Positions 1 to 8,683 of a stretch of DNA of 64,000 bases are shown one piece after another (position 1 is the stretch's first letter; each line of letters starts with the position of its first letter). The notes under the pieces were generated by a model. That model was not told the DNA's origin and did not search any database. It worked only from the letters and a program-made list of their open reading frames with translations. This stretch comes from a marine gamma proteobacterium HTCC2143 (GTDB lineage Bacteria > Pseudomonadota > Gammaproteobacteria > Pseudomonadales > Dasaniaceae). The stretch covers positions 1-64,000 of the forward strand of contig AAVT01000007.1 in assembly GCA_000169075.1 (NCBI GenBank). The letters run 5' to 3'. The position numbers were made by a program, and so were the translations under genes.

Positions 1-477
1 CTCTAAAATTAGTGAATTGTAGCGGTTGATCCAGTTCTTCCTCTCGCAGAACGGCCATAACTTGCTGCAGGTCATCACGCTTTTTCCCAGTCACCTGACC
101 TGCTCGCCTTGAATTTGAGTCTGGACTTTCATCTTTTTTTCTTTGATGAGTTTGACAATTTTTTTGCCCAAAAGAGTTTCCAACCCGTTTTGCATAGTCA
201 CCAGTTTTTTTACTTGTTTACCCGCCGTTTCTACTTCGCCCATCGTCATCGCCAGTGGGTCTATCTTGCACTTAATGAGGGCAGTTCTGAGCATGTCTTC
301 CATCTGGGTCAATTGAAAATCAGATTCGGCGATGATAGTTACCGCCAACTCGCTACGGTCGAACTTGGCATCTATGCCTTTAAAATCGAACCGCGTATCA
401 ATTATTCGTCCGGCTTGATCAATGGCGTTGGTAAAGTCATGTAAATCAACTTCGGAAACAACATCAAACGATGGCAT
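1..477 (-). pseudogene. yajQ: YajQ family nucleotide/c-di-GMP-binding protein, frameshifted and cut by window edge
   Basis: The N-terminus MPSFDVVSEVDLHDFTNAID and the segment [20 protein letters not shown] are diagnostic of the YajQ family (about 160 residues), which binds nucleotides or cyclic di-GMP. The open frame ends at 91-93 after only 128 codons (GEQVR-stop). One base away, the next frame continues as [20 protein letters not shown] and then [11 protein letters not shown] up to base 1, which is exactly the expected C-terminus. One nucleotide therefore appears to be missing near 92-96, where AGGTGACTGG stands for an expected AGGGTGACTGG. The last codons lie outside the window. This is either a real frameshift or an assembly or sequencing error. 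It is divergent from the B12 locus. Confidence 0.85.
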
Positions 478-695
478 AAATTACTCCTCTGCTTTTCAAT
501 CAAGGCCCTAATAATAATCAAAGCCGACGCGTGCGAAAAGTCTAACACACTCATAAACCATTTAATGAATGTAAAAAAGGAACACCACCGATGCTGCCAA
601 CGAGACCATTAACCCTGCCTTCTAATTGAATGCAGCGCAGTCTATGAATAATCGATGCGGGGCACCGGAAACAACAATACATTCAACAACCTTTC

Positions 696-724
696 TTGAC
701 TTTAATCGTGCCGAGGCCTACAGT
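696..724 (+). promoter_or_regulatory. Putative sigma-70 promoter of the cobalamin riboswitch/btuB transcript
   Basis: TTGACT at 696-701 and TACAGT at 719-724 are separated by exactly 17 bases. Transcription would start around 730, just before the first conserved riboswitch elements. Found by eye only. Confidence 0.5.
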
Positions 725-737
725 TCGCGAAATCTGT

Positions 738-882
738 AAATGGTGTTGGAATATTTGCTTTAGCAAATAGACCTCTTAAATGGGAAGTCAGGTGCATTTA
801 GGCTCTTAGCCTAAAGAACTCCTGCGCTGCCCCCGCAACGGTGATTGACAAACGATTGTCACAAGCCCGATACCAGCCTTTT
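738..882 (+). promoter_or_regulatory. Cobalamin (AdoCbl) riboswitch
   Basis: The leader carries the hallmarks of the B12 aptamer: TGGGAAGTCAGGTGC (781-795), the invariant core GCTGCCCCCGCAACGGTGA (about 826-844), a short stem GTGATTGAC/GATTGTCAC, and the B12 box AAGCCCGATACCAGCC (863-878). It lies upstream of a BtuB-like receptor gene. The expression platform probably extends to the start codon at 1012: a TGCCTCAC/GTGAGGCA hairpin lies at 889-907, and CTGGTAT (934-940) is complementary to ATACCAG of the B12 box (870-876). No oligo-U terminator follows, so translational control is the likelier mode. Boundaries are approximate. Confidence 0.9.
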
Positions 883-1011
883 ACAGAGTGCCTCACAACG
901 TGAGGCATACAATGGTGATGCGGAGGGCGTCATCTGGTATAGCTTCCCTGCTTATTACCTACTTGCCCCTCCCAAACGCTTTCAAATGATCATTGAATAG
1001 ATAGGGAACTT

Positions 1012-2928
1012 ATGTCTTTTTACAACTGCACACTTGTTACAGCCATAGCTACGGCTTCACTGAGTAGTTTCGGAGTCTCGGCCAGTACTAACGAAATCGA
1101 GCAAATAATTGTCAGCGGCACGCGCTCTGAACAACCCTCCGTACAAATACCCGCCAGCATTCAGGTTGTGACCGCGGAGGATATTAAATTGAGTGGAGCC
1201 TCCAGTTTAATTCAAATTCTAAACGCGCAGGCCGGCATACAGATTAATGACCTAATTGGCGCAGGCAGCCGCGCCACATCTATTTCAATGCGTGGTTTCG
1301 GGGAAAACAATGTCAACAACGTGCTCGTTTTGGTGGATGGGCGGAAATTAAATAACCCATCATTAGCGGGCCCAGATCTCTCCGCAATCGCACTGAAAGA
1401 TGTTGAACGTGTCGAGATTATTCAAGGCAGCGCTGGCACACTGTTTGGTGACCAAGCTACTGGCGGCGTTATCAACGTCATCACTAAACGGTCAAAGGAA
1501 CTGAGCGCTAGCGTTGAGGCTGGCAGGGGCACTGACGACCTTGAAGTATACCGTGGGTCTATTAGTCATGGCTTGGACAATGGATTATTCTATCGTGTCT
1601 CTGCAGAGAAGGTGCTGGAAGACAACTATCGCGTCAACAATGAGGCTAATTATTCTAATGTCCTCGCAAATGTTGGCTATGAGCACACGTCTTTTCGTCT
1701 ATTTGCTGAAATTTTGCAAGTCGAGGACAAACTAAATCTGCCAGGCAGTCTTAATCGTGCCAACATTGCCAGCGATCGCAAGCAGACATTCAACCCCAGT
1801 GAATTTACCAATCAATCCTCTGATGCTTATCGAATTGGCGGTGACGTTCATCTGACTGATAACTGGACAATCAGCGCCGAGTATACTGATCGAGAAACAG
1901 ACTCGGCCGGCCAGACGTCTTGGGGATTTGATTGGACGGGAACAACTTCTGTTGAAACATTAAACCCTCGCGCTGTCGGTATTATTGCAACCGCCAATGG
2001 CGATATTCTAGTGACCAGCGGTTTTGACCTTCAGGAAAGTGAATATCAATCTGACCTTACTGGGTCTGATAGTGAGCAGAGTTTATCTGATTTCTATGCG
2101 CAGGTGGTCGTTCCGGTTACTGCAAATATAAGTGTCACAGCTGGTGGTCGCTACAGCGAACTGGAGGAAACTGACAATCTCTCGGGAACAGATAATGACG
2201 ATGACATCAGTGTTTTTCAAATTGGCGCGGCCTATCAAGTCAATGCCGACACCCGACTATTTTTACGTCGTGACGAGGGCTTCCGCTGGGCCAATATCGA
2301 CGAAAATGGCTATAGTGATCAGCCCGTTGGTGAAATTTTAGCTCCGCAAGAAAGTACCTCCTGGGAAGCCGGCGTAGAAACACGTATTGATGCTGTGTCA
2401 TTTTCTGCACTGCTGTATCAGATGACGATCGACAATGAAATCTATTACGATCCCACGGTCAATCTTTTCGGCGCCAACAGCAATCTGGACGAATCTGATC
2501 GTGTTGGTATCGTCCTGGATAGCCGTTGGAAAGTCAGTGAGCGTATCAATCTTCAAATAAACTATAGCTACGTAGACGCCGAAGTGAGTGCAGGCTTGTA
2601 CTCAGGGAATACCGTGCCATTTGTTGCCAGCCAAACCGCAAACTTGGTTGCTACTTTTGTCATCAGCGATAATTGGTCGATCTATGTCGATGCCCAACAC
2701 ACCGGCAGCCGTTATGGTGCCAACGACGACGCCAACAGCAATGGCGAGCTAGGAGGCTATACACTGTACAACGCCAATATAAACTGGCAGTACCATCAGT
2801 TTTCCGTTAATTTCCGAGCGAACAACCTCACCGGGAAAAAATACAATGGCTTTGAGAGCACGGGTTACAACTATGCTTATCCCGCCAAAGAAGAAACCTT
2901 CGAAATTACTGCTGGCTACACGTTCTAA
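1012..2928 (+). CDS. btuB: TonB-dependent outer-membrane receptor, BtuB-like (vitamin B12 uptake)
   Basis: This 638-residue protein has a signal peptide (about residues 1-24), a TonB-box-like segment EIEQIIVSGTR (28-38), a plug domain with VLVLVDGRKLNNP and VERVEIIQGSAGTLFGDQATG, and a beta-barrel ending in the typical aromatic C-terminus (AGYTF). It should import corrinoids across the outer membrane using TonB-ExbBD energy. The B12 assignment rests mainly on the cobalamin riboswitch in front and the corrinoid adenosyltransferase behind; the barrel alone would not fix the substrate. An AGGGA ribosome site at 1003-1007 supports the ATG at 1012. Expression should fall when cobalamin binds the leader. 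Confidence 0.88.
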   Translation: MSFYNCTLVTAIATASLSSFGVSASTNEIEQIIVSGTRSEQPSVQIPASIQVVTAEDIKLSGASSLIQILNAQAGIQINDLIGAGSRATSISMRGFGENNVNNVLVLVDGRKLNNPSLAGPDLSAIALKDVERVEIIQGSAGTLFGDQATGGVINVITKRSKELSASVEAGRGTDDLEVYRGSISHGLDNGLFYRVSAEKVLEDNYRVNNEANYSNVLANVGYEHTSFRLFAEILQVEDKLNLPGSLNRANIASDRKQTFNPSEFTNQSSDAYRIGGDVHLTDNWTISAEYTDRETDSAGQTSWGFDWTGTTSVETLNPRAVGIIATANGDILVTSGFDLQESEYQSDLTGSDSEQSLSDFYAQVVVPVTANISVTAGGRYSELEETDNLSGTDNDDDISVFQIGAAYQVNADTRLFLRRDEGFRWANIDENGYSDQPVGEILAPQESTSWEAGVETRIDAVSFSALLYQMTIDNEIYYDPTVNLFGANSNLDESDRVGIVLDSRWKVSERINLQINYSYVDAEVSAGLYSGNTVPFVASQTANLVATFVISDNWSIYVDAQHTGSRYGANDDANSNGELGGYTLYNANINWQYHQFSVNFRANNLTGKKYNGFESTGYNYAYPAKEETFEITAGYTF

Positions 2929-3008
2929 AAGCTTGTCCGGGAGATAAACTCCCGGAACTCTTTTTTACAGGGTAAACTGCGATCGAATAATTTCATTAGA
3001 GAATAGTT

Positions 3009-3614
3009 ATGAGTAGTGATAAAAACGCAAAACATAAAGCCAGTATGGAAAAACAAAAAGCTAATGTCGACCATGGCATTGCTAGCGCAGACATCGAACA
3101 AGGCGTGGCTGTTTTGTTGACCGGTGACGGTAAAGGTAAGTCAAGTTCAGCGTTCGGTATGGTCCTTCGCAGCCTTGGTTACGGGCATAAGATAGGCATC
3201 ATCCAATTCATTAAAGGGGTGCAACTTTCCGGAGAAGAAATATTCATTCGCGACCACCACCCCGAGGTGTATCTTTATCAGATGGGAACCGGCTTTACTT
3301 GGGATACCCAAGACAGAAGCAGTGATATCGCAGCCGCGGAAACTACCTGGAAACACGCGGAAAAATTGCTTTCCGACGACAGTTACCGACTGGTAGTGCT
3401 TGATGAGCTCACCTACATGCTGGCTTATAAATATCTCGACGAGAGCAGGATTCTCGAAGCCATTCGTAATAGACCACCAGAACAATCGGTAGTCATGACA
3501 GGCCGCGGTGGTGGCAGTGCGATACGAGAATTAGCCGATACCGTCTCCGAAATTAACGATATCAAACACGCCTACAAAGCTGGCATCAAAGCACGGGAGG
3601 GGGTCGACTTTTGA
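3009..3614 (+). CDS. cobO: Corrinoid adenosyltransferase (CobO/CobA/BtuR type)
   Basis: ATP:cob(I)alamin adenosyltransferase makes adenosylcobalamin from imported or salvaged corrinoids in the cytoplasm. The 201-residue protein has the unusual P-loop GDGKGKSS (residues 39-46), followed by the family blocks GMVLRSLGYGHKIGIIQFIKG, LVVLDELTYML and VVMTGRGG. The N-terminal 30 residues are polar and variable, as is common in this family. It lies 80 bases behind btuB and is probably on the same riboswitch-controlled mRNA. Its stop codon overlaps the TTG start of the decayed btuF gene. Confidence 0.93.
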   Translation: MSSDKNAKHKASMEKQKANVDHGIASADIEQGVAVLLTGDGKGKSSSAFGMVLRSLGYGHKIGIIQFIKGVQLSGEEIFIRDHHPEVYLYQMGTGFTWDTQDRSSDIAAAETTWKHAEKLLSDDSYRLVVLDELTYMLAYKYLDESRILEAIRNRPPEQSVVMTGRGGGSAIRELADTVSEINDIKHAYKAGIKAREGVDF

Positions 3615-4248
3615 GACTTCTGCCATCAGTTTTGACACTGTTCTCGTATTACTTAACGCCAGCTACGTGCGTGCAGACAACAAGCCGCAGCGGTTTGCCT
3701 CGCTCAATTTGTGCACTGATCAAATTCTGTTGATGCTGGTATCTCGCGAGCGAATTGCTTCAGTCACGCACTTGGCTGGGCAGCGCGAGTATTCATTTAC
3801 ATGGCAACAGGCACGGGGTCGACATAAAAATACGGGGTTAGCGGAGCAGGTTATTCCATTGCTACCTGACTTGATTATCGCCTCGCACTACTCGCCGGGA
3901 AGCGCAGTAAAACTCCTAGAAGACCTCGGCTTTCCGGTAGAAATCGTCGATATCACCAGCTCATTGATTAACGTGGCCGCTTTCATAGAAACACTCGGGC
4001 TGCTAGTCGGAGAGCCTGCTCGTGCCGCAGAAATTATCACTGAGATGGAACAGAAGATCGCCCGATCTAAGCAACTACTGTCACAGGGAATTCGCGAACC
4101 CATGACAGCGATTACTTATGTTCATAACGGCCACACTGCAGGAAAACATACTCTAAAGAATGAGATACTCGAGAAGAGCAGTTATCGCAACCTGGCCGCC
4201 GATCTTGGCGTCAATTACTATGGCAATCTGTCGATTGGACAACTTCAG
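3611..4248 (+). pseudogene. btuF: Decayed BtuF-like cobalamin-binding periplasmic protein
   Basis: A TTG at 3611, overlapping the cobO stop and preceded by a strong ribosome site GGGAGGGGG (about 3595-3603), opens a signal-peptide-like frame (LRLLPSVLTLFSYYLTPA). The mature part lies in another frame from about 3660: RADNKPQRFASLNLCTDQIL, then LLPDLIIASHYSPGSAVKLLEDLGFPVEI and LKNEILEKSSYRNLAADLG. These are BtuF/FecB-type periplasmic binding blocks. A one-base loss between about 3650 and 3675 would explain the shift. The protein stops near residue 195 instead of about 260-280, because its C-terminus has been fused by deletion to a btuD remnant. It is unlikely to make a working binding protein. 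Confidence 0.8.
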
Positions 4249-4626
4249 CACCCTGTCTAGCGGAGAACGTTTACGCGTATTACTCGCCAGAATTTTTGCC
4301 ACCGATCCCAAGATTATTCTTGCCGATGAACCCATTGCTGCACTTGATCCCTACCACCAACTCCATACTATGGAAGTATTTCGACAGCATTGCGACGATG
4401 GCGGCAGCGCGGTGGTAGTAACGATCTGAATACTGCTGCGAAATACTGCCACCGGCTGATTCTTCTGCATCAGGGCAATATAGTTATCGATGGTTCACCG
4501 CGTGACGTACTCACTCCCGAATTATTGCAACGGGCTTACAGTATCGACGCAAAGCTGTTGAACGATGACAGTGGTAACTTAATGGCAATTCTCCGATCAC
4601 GTAGTCCTGAAAATACAATAGAATGA
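4249..4626 (+). pseudogene. btuD: Remnant of BtuD-like ABC transporter ATPase (3' half, frameshifted)
   Basis: Only the part from the ABC signature onward survives: TLSSGERLRVLLARI (signature), then KIILADEPIAALDPYHQ (Walker B and D-loop), ending VVVTI-stop at 4429. The C-terminus continues in another frame as NDLNTAAKYCHRLILLHQG and SPRDVLTPELLQRAYSIDA. The break falls where HDLN is expected. ACGATCTGAAT could have arisen from an ancestral ACGATCCATGATCTGAAT by loss of 7 bases between GATC repeats (inference). Walker A, the N-terminal half and the whole permease btuC that normally stands between btuF and btuD are missing. Confidence 0.8.
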
Positions 4627-4654
4627 GTCTAACTTTGCTTCGGAAATGAATCGC

Positions 4655-5587
4655 ATGAATGATCCTCAAAAGCCTACATGGTATATTCTTGGCCCCGGAG
4701 CTATTGGCAGTCTATGGGCCAGCTATTTTAGATTGTCGAATTTTCACGTTGTTTTAGTCACTCAGTCTGCGAGAGATAGCAACACGATTTTTCTTGATGA
4801 CGGTTACACCCAACACGCGGTGGATATTGAGCAGATAACACTGGCACAGCTTGTTGAATCAAAACAACCCATTCACAACCTGCTAGTCACTACCAAAGCT
4901 CAACACACTATTTCAGCATTGAAGTTAATAAAACCCTGTGTAACAGAGGACGCTACTTTACTCGTCATACAAAACGGAATGGCCACTAAAGACATACAAT
5001 CTTTACTCCCAAAGGTGCAATTGACCGTAGGTATTACCACTGACGGGGCATATCGCACTGACAGCTGTTCGGTGGTGCACGCAGGAAAGGGCGTAACAAC
5101 GATCGGTAATTATAAAAACACAGCGATTAGTGATGAATTACTGGCTCAACTCCCCAACAATTATCTACATATTGAGCCCTGCGACAATATAGAACTGCGA
5201 CAATGGAAAAAGCTTACCATCAACTGCCTTATCAACGGGCTGACAGTTATCTATGATTGCAAAAACGGCGATTTATTAGGTATACCGAGGGCGATGGAAG
5301 AAATGAATGCCCTGAGTATTGAAATTACACAGCTTTATCAAGCATTGAACTTTAACCTTCAGGATTTTGAAAATCCCTATCAGCAAGCGTTGCGTACGAT
5401 AACAACAACGGCTAATAACTATTCTTCAATGTACCAAGATATTCATCAGCATCGAAAAACTGAGATTGATTATATCAACGGTTATTTAGTTGAAAAAGGA
5501 CGTCAACTCAACTCACCCTGCCCCGAGAACAGCCGTATTGTAAAAGCTGTGAAGGCACTCGAAGCAGCGTTTCAAGATAACGAATAA
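4655..5587 (+). CDS. panE: 2-dehydropantoate 2-reductase (ketopantoate reductase)
   Basis: Reduces ketopantoate to pantoate with NADPH in the pantothenate/CoA pathway. The N-terminal Rossmann motif ILGPGAIGSLWASY (GxGxxG) is followed by LLVTTKAQHT, LLVIQNGMA and GITTDGAYR. The C-terminal helical domain has WKKLTINCLINGLTVI, with the expected catalytic lysine region, and TEIDYINGYLV. Length matches the family (about 300 residues). An upstream ATG at 4646 is possible, but CGGAAA sits about 8 bases before 4655, which favours the second start. panE near yajQ is a common pseudomonad arrangement; here the B12 locus stands between them. Confidence 0.93.
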   Translation: MNDPQKPTWYILGPGAIGSLWASYFRLSNFHVVLVTQSARDSNTIFLDDGYTQHAVDIEQITLAQLVESKQPIHNLLVTTKAQHTISALKLIKPCVTEDATLLVIQNGMATKDIQSLLPKVQLTVGITTDGAYRTDSCSVVHAGKGVTTIGNYKNTAISDELLAQLPNNYLHIEPCDNIELRQWKKLTINCLINGLTVIYDCKNGDLLGIPRAMEEMNALSIEITQLYQALNFNLQDFENPYQQALRTITTTANNYSSMYQDIHQHRKTEIDYINGYLVEKGRQLNSPCPENSRIVKAVKALEAAFQDNE

Positions 5588-5916
5588 ACTGGGTGCTTAT
5601 TAAAGGTCTGTCATCGCGTCGCGTCGTTTTTCACTTCGATCCACCGCAACAATACAGAACCAAAAAAGAAGCCTGCCCAAGTACTAGGTACTCTGCGATT
5701 GCGGCTCATTAAAAAAGCGGACCGTATCTTGGCTACGAGTTTACTTCTTAGCGCTGGTAATCATTTACGTCTCTAGTGTTCGATAACATTTCATTTCTCT
5801 ACGGTTTTATTAGTCAGTGAAATCGCAAAGTCAGTTTAACAATATCGCGATTTTCAACAGCAACATAAAGAAGGGTATCGGCAGTAGTAAGTAGAATGAT
5901 TTTTTAGCTATAGCGA
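5588..5916. other. Intergenic stretch without recognisable gene
   Basis: 329 bases between panE and the hypothetical gene that ends at 5917. Both strands are broken by stops, and no RNA gene, clear promoter or hairpin with a U-run stands out. Confidence 0.5.
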
Positions 5917-6483
5917 CTATTGAATTTTCGGTAGTTTTTCAGAAATTACTTGTTGTATACCGCTGCGTTCCATCGCAGAGCGATGGGTCAGCCTATCGAC
6001 ACGCACGCTATGCAAGTGCAAGGCTGGCACGCGGTTTTTAATTTCGCGCAAATCACCCTTCATCAAAATAGGTAAGAATGGGCTGTTGTGCGGTCGAAGT
6101 TTGTTGATCGCACGCATACCCGCTTGCAATGGCACCACACGAATTTTCTTTTTACCTTCCGGGCTCTTTAGCGGGATGGTTAAATGCAAGCCTCGTTTAC
6201 CAATCAGCTCACCGGGAACAATTGTTAATCCAGTGGTCTGAATTGCCTCGGAGGGTATGCCTTGAAAAGTATCATGATAAGAGTAGGGGTCAGGCAGTAT
6301 CACCATCTTCCTTCCTTCATCTTCTGGGAAATAAATATTATAGTTACTGTAAATCTGCTCCACTGATTCTGAATAGACGCATAGTTTATTCTCGAACCGT
6401 TTTACAAACTCGGTGGCCAACTTGCGATGATGGAATTGGTCCATATCCCAAATAAGATCACTATTCGCAGGATCACTCGACAT
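5917..6483 (-). CDS. Hypothetical protein, 188 residues
   Basis: I do not recognise the family. The start is well supported by AAGGAG about 6 bases before the ATG at 6483. The protein looks soluble: no signal peptide or membrane segment is visible. It has an acidic N-terminus (MSSDPANSDLIWDMDQFHHR) and a basic centre (LKSPEGKKKIRVVPLQ, INKLRPHN). The basic patch recalls loops of small nucleotide-binding domains, but no PilZ, HTH or GGDEF signature can be claimed. It stands alone between two gene-free stretches, which suggests an accessory gene. Confidence 0.65.
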   Translation of the reverse strand: MSSDPANSDLIWDMDQFHHRKLATEFVKRFENKLCVYSESVEQIYSNYNIYFPEDEGRKMVILPDPYSYHDTFQGIPSEAIQTTGLTIVPGELIGKRGLHLTIPLKSPEGKKKIRVVPLQAGMRAINKLRPHNSPFLPILMKGDLREIKNRVPALHLHSVRVDRLTHRSAMERSGIQQVISEKLPKIQ

Positions 6484-6838
6484 TACAACTCCTTGTTCAC
6501 TGAATCACACTGCAAACCCGTCAACATCCCCTAAATGAGCCTTCAGCATACCGTGATGAAAATACCAGATAAGACATCGAAGTCCAGCAGATACTTGAGC
6601 TCAATGATTATTGCCTAAATCAAGGCAAAAGCCTAATAAGGAGAGCAACGTTGCTTACTGGACATCATGCGAGGTCGCGATCCGTCTGTTTTAACGAACA
6701 ATGACCCTTTTATGATGATTGGCAATCCACGATGCACTGCCCCCTGAAGGAAATTATCATATCCCCACAGTCTTCCCTTTTTGTGACGACGATAAACCCG
6801 CATACTAAGCTATTTTCTCTCAACCCAAAGCACATCCT
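6484..6838. other. Divergent intergenic region upstream of selO
   Basis: 355 bases between the hypothetical gene and selO. Promoters for both genes must lie here, but I cannot fix them. No RNA gene or repeat was recognised. Confidence 0.45.
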
Positions 6839-8308
6839 ATGTATACGCTTGATACTATTCCGTTTGACAATCGTTTCAGCAAGCTGTCCAACGACCTATT
6901 TTCTGACGTTAAACCTCAGGGTCTCGCACAGCCCTTTTTGATTAGTGCCAATCCTGTCGTTGCTGAATTAATCGGATTAGATCCACAGGCATTAAAAACC
7001 GCCTCGTTTGTAGAATACTTTAGCGGCAATGCAACTCTCCGAAATGCATCCCCTTTAGCGATGGTCTATTCCGGGCATCAGTTTGGCAGCTATAACCCGC
7101 AATTAGGGGATGGTCGCGGGTTATTACTGGGAGAGGTTGAAACAGCGTCGAACGGAACATGGGATTTACATTTAAAAGGTGCGGGACAAACACCCTATTC
7201 TCGCTTTGCCGATGGCAGAGCTGTATTGCGCTCTACTATTCGGGAATACCTGTGCTCGGAAGCAATGGCGGGGCTGGGTATCGCGACCACCAGAGGACTG
7301 GGTATTATTGGCAGTGCGACTCCGGTTTATCGAGAGACGCCGGAAATGGGGGCAACTTTAGTGCGCGTGGCGCAAAGTCATGTCCGTTTCGGGAGTTTTG
7401 AATATTTCCATTACAACAACCGACCCGACATTGTTAAGCAGCTCGCCGACTATGTTATCACCCGAAACTTTCCCGAATTAGAGCAATCCGAGACAAAATA
7501 CGCAGATTTCTTGCTCGCCGTTGTGACCAGCACTGCATTCATGATTGCTCAATGGCAAGCTGTAGGTTTTGCTCACGGCGTAATGAACACTGACAATATG
7601 TCTATTATCGGAGACACATTTGATTTCGGTCCATTCGGATTTATGGACGATTACAACCCCAATTTTATCTGTAATCATTCAGATCACGAGGGACGTTACG
7701 CCTTCAATCAACAACCTGGTATTGGCCTCTGGAATCTTAATGCTCTGGCACATGCGCTATCGACCCTGATCGACAGGGAATCAATAACACAGGCTCTTAG
7801 TCAGTATGAGCAATTACTGGTCAATCAGTACAACCGAATTTTTCGTTTAAAGCTTGGTCTACGAGAAGAGAAGGATGCCGATGCAGAGCTCGTAGGATCG
7901 CTTTTAGATCTACTGGAGGATCAAAAGGCTGACTATACCAATTTTTTCAGACTATTAAGCCACTGCCAACATAGCAGCCCAGAATTTGAAACACTGCTGC
8001 GGGACCGTTTTGTAGACCGCTCATCCTTTGATGCGTGGATGCTTCAGTACCAACAGCGATTGATGGCGGAAAACAGCGACCCAGTATTGCGACGGGAAAC
8101 AATGCTCGCAACAAACCCCAAATATATCCTGCGGAACTACATTGCCCAGCAGGTAATTGATAAAGCAAACTCAGACCAAGACTACTCGGACATTGGCAAC
8201 TTACTGACCATCCTCCAAAATCCCTTCGAGGAACACCCGCAGTTTTCACACTATGCCAGCGACCCGCCCGACTGGGGGAAACGACTAGAGGTCAGCTGCT
8301 CCTCGTAA
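6839..8308 (+). CDS. selO: Protein adenylyltransferase SelO (YdiU/UPF0061)
   Basis: A pseudokinase-fold enzyme that transfers AMP to protein hydroxyl groups and acts in redox stress. Family blocks in order: GHQFGSYNPQLGDGRG, LHLKGAGQTPYSRFADGRAV, LRSTIREYLCSEAM, ATLVRVAQSHVRFGSFEYF, HGVMNTDNMSI and DFGPFGFMDDY. The 489-residue length is normal. The C-terminus reads LEVSCSS; in eukaryotic SelO the residue before the final Ser-Ser is selenocysteine, so the conserved Cys version is present here. The ATG at 6839 is adopted because the sequence matches the family from its first residues; the ribosome site is weak. Confidence 0.95.
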   Translation: MYTLDTIPFDNRFSKLSNDLFSDVKPQGLAQPFLISANPVVAELIGLDPQALKTASFVEYFSGNATLRNASPLAMVYSGHQFGSYNPQLGDGRGLLLGEVETASNGTWDLHLKGAGQTPYSRFADGRAVLRSTIREYLCSEAMAGLGIATTRGLGIIGSATPVYRETPEMGATLVRVAQSHVRFGSFEYFHYNNRPDIVKQLADYVITRNFPELEQSETKYADFLLAVVTSTAFMIAQWQAVGFAHGVMNTDNMSIIGDTFDFGPFGFMDDYNPNFICNHSDHEGRYAFNQQPGIGLWNLNALAHALSTLIDRESITQALSQYEQLLVNQYNRIFRLKLGLREEKDADAELVGSLLDLLEDQKADYTNFFRLLSHCQHSSPEFETLLRDRFVDRSSFDAWMLQYQQRLMAENSDPVLRRETMLATNPKYILRNYIAQQVIDKANSDQDYSDIGNLLTILQNPFEEHPQFSHYASDPPDWGKRLEVSCSS

Positions 8309-8324
8309 ACTTGTTGGCTAAATA

Positions 8325-8588
8325 CTAAACACCCATATTGGTGAGCGTTAGCATAATGTTGTTAAGAATACTGGCAACCGCTGGATGATCCTCCTCAAAC
8401 TGAGTGACCATCACCTCTACCTGCTCCACCAGTGTATGGGGTTCAGACTCAATCACGGTACTTATTAACTGCCGCTCTATTTCTGCGATCAACTCACTCA
8501 GTCTCGCCTTATCTGATTCCGGCGCCTGCAATTCACTAATCTCGACGTTAAGCTGATCTAAATATGTCACTAATTGTTGCTGATCCAC
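8325..8588 (-). CDS. DUF4404 family protein
   Basis: A small acidic 87-residue protein that appears helical throughout, with heptad-like spacing. The C-terminal block FEEDHPAVASILNNIMLTLTNMGV matches the DUF4404 family (HP..A.ILN..M..L..MGI). Function unknown. It is convergent with selO, with only 16 bases between their ends. Confidence 0.75.
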   Translation of the reverse strand: MDQQQLVTYLDQLNVEISELQAPESDKARLSELIAEIERQLISTVIESEPHTLVEQVEVMVTQFEEDHPAVASILNNIMLTLTNMGV

Positions 8589-8683
8589 GACAAACTCCTA
8601 TCCATTACGGTCAAGACAATAGTACCATTTGTGCCATCACTTCCCAGCGACTAGATCAATCAATCTTCCGGATCACATGAAAT

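Noticed and set aside
109..444. 111-codon plus-strand frame opposite yajQ
   Set aside because: Shadow of yajQ: rich in Phe/His from the complement of Lys/Glu codons, and no ribosome site.
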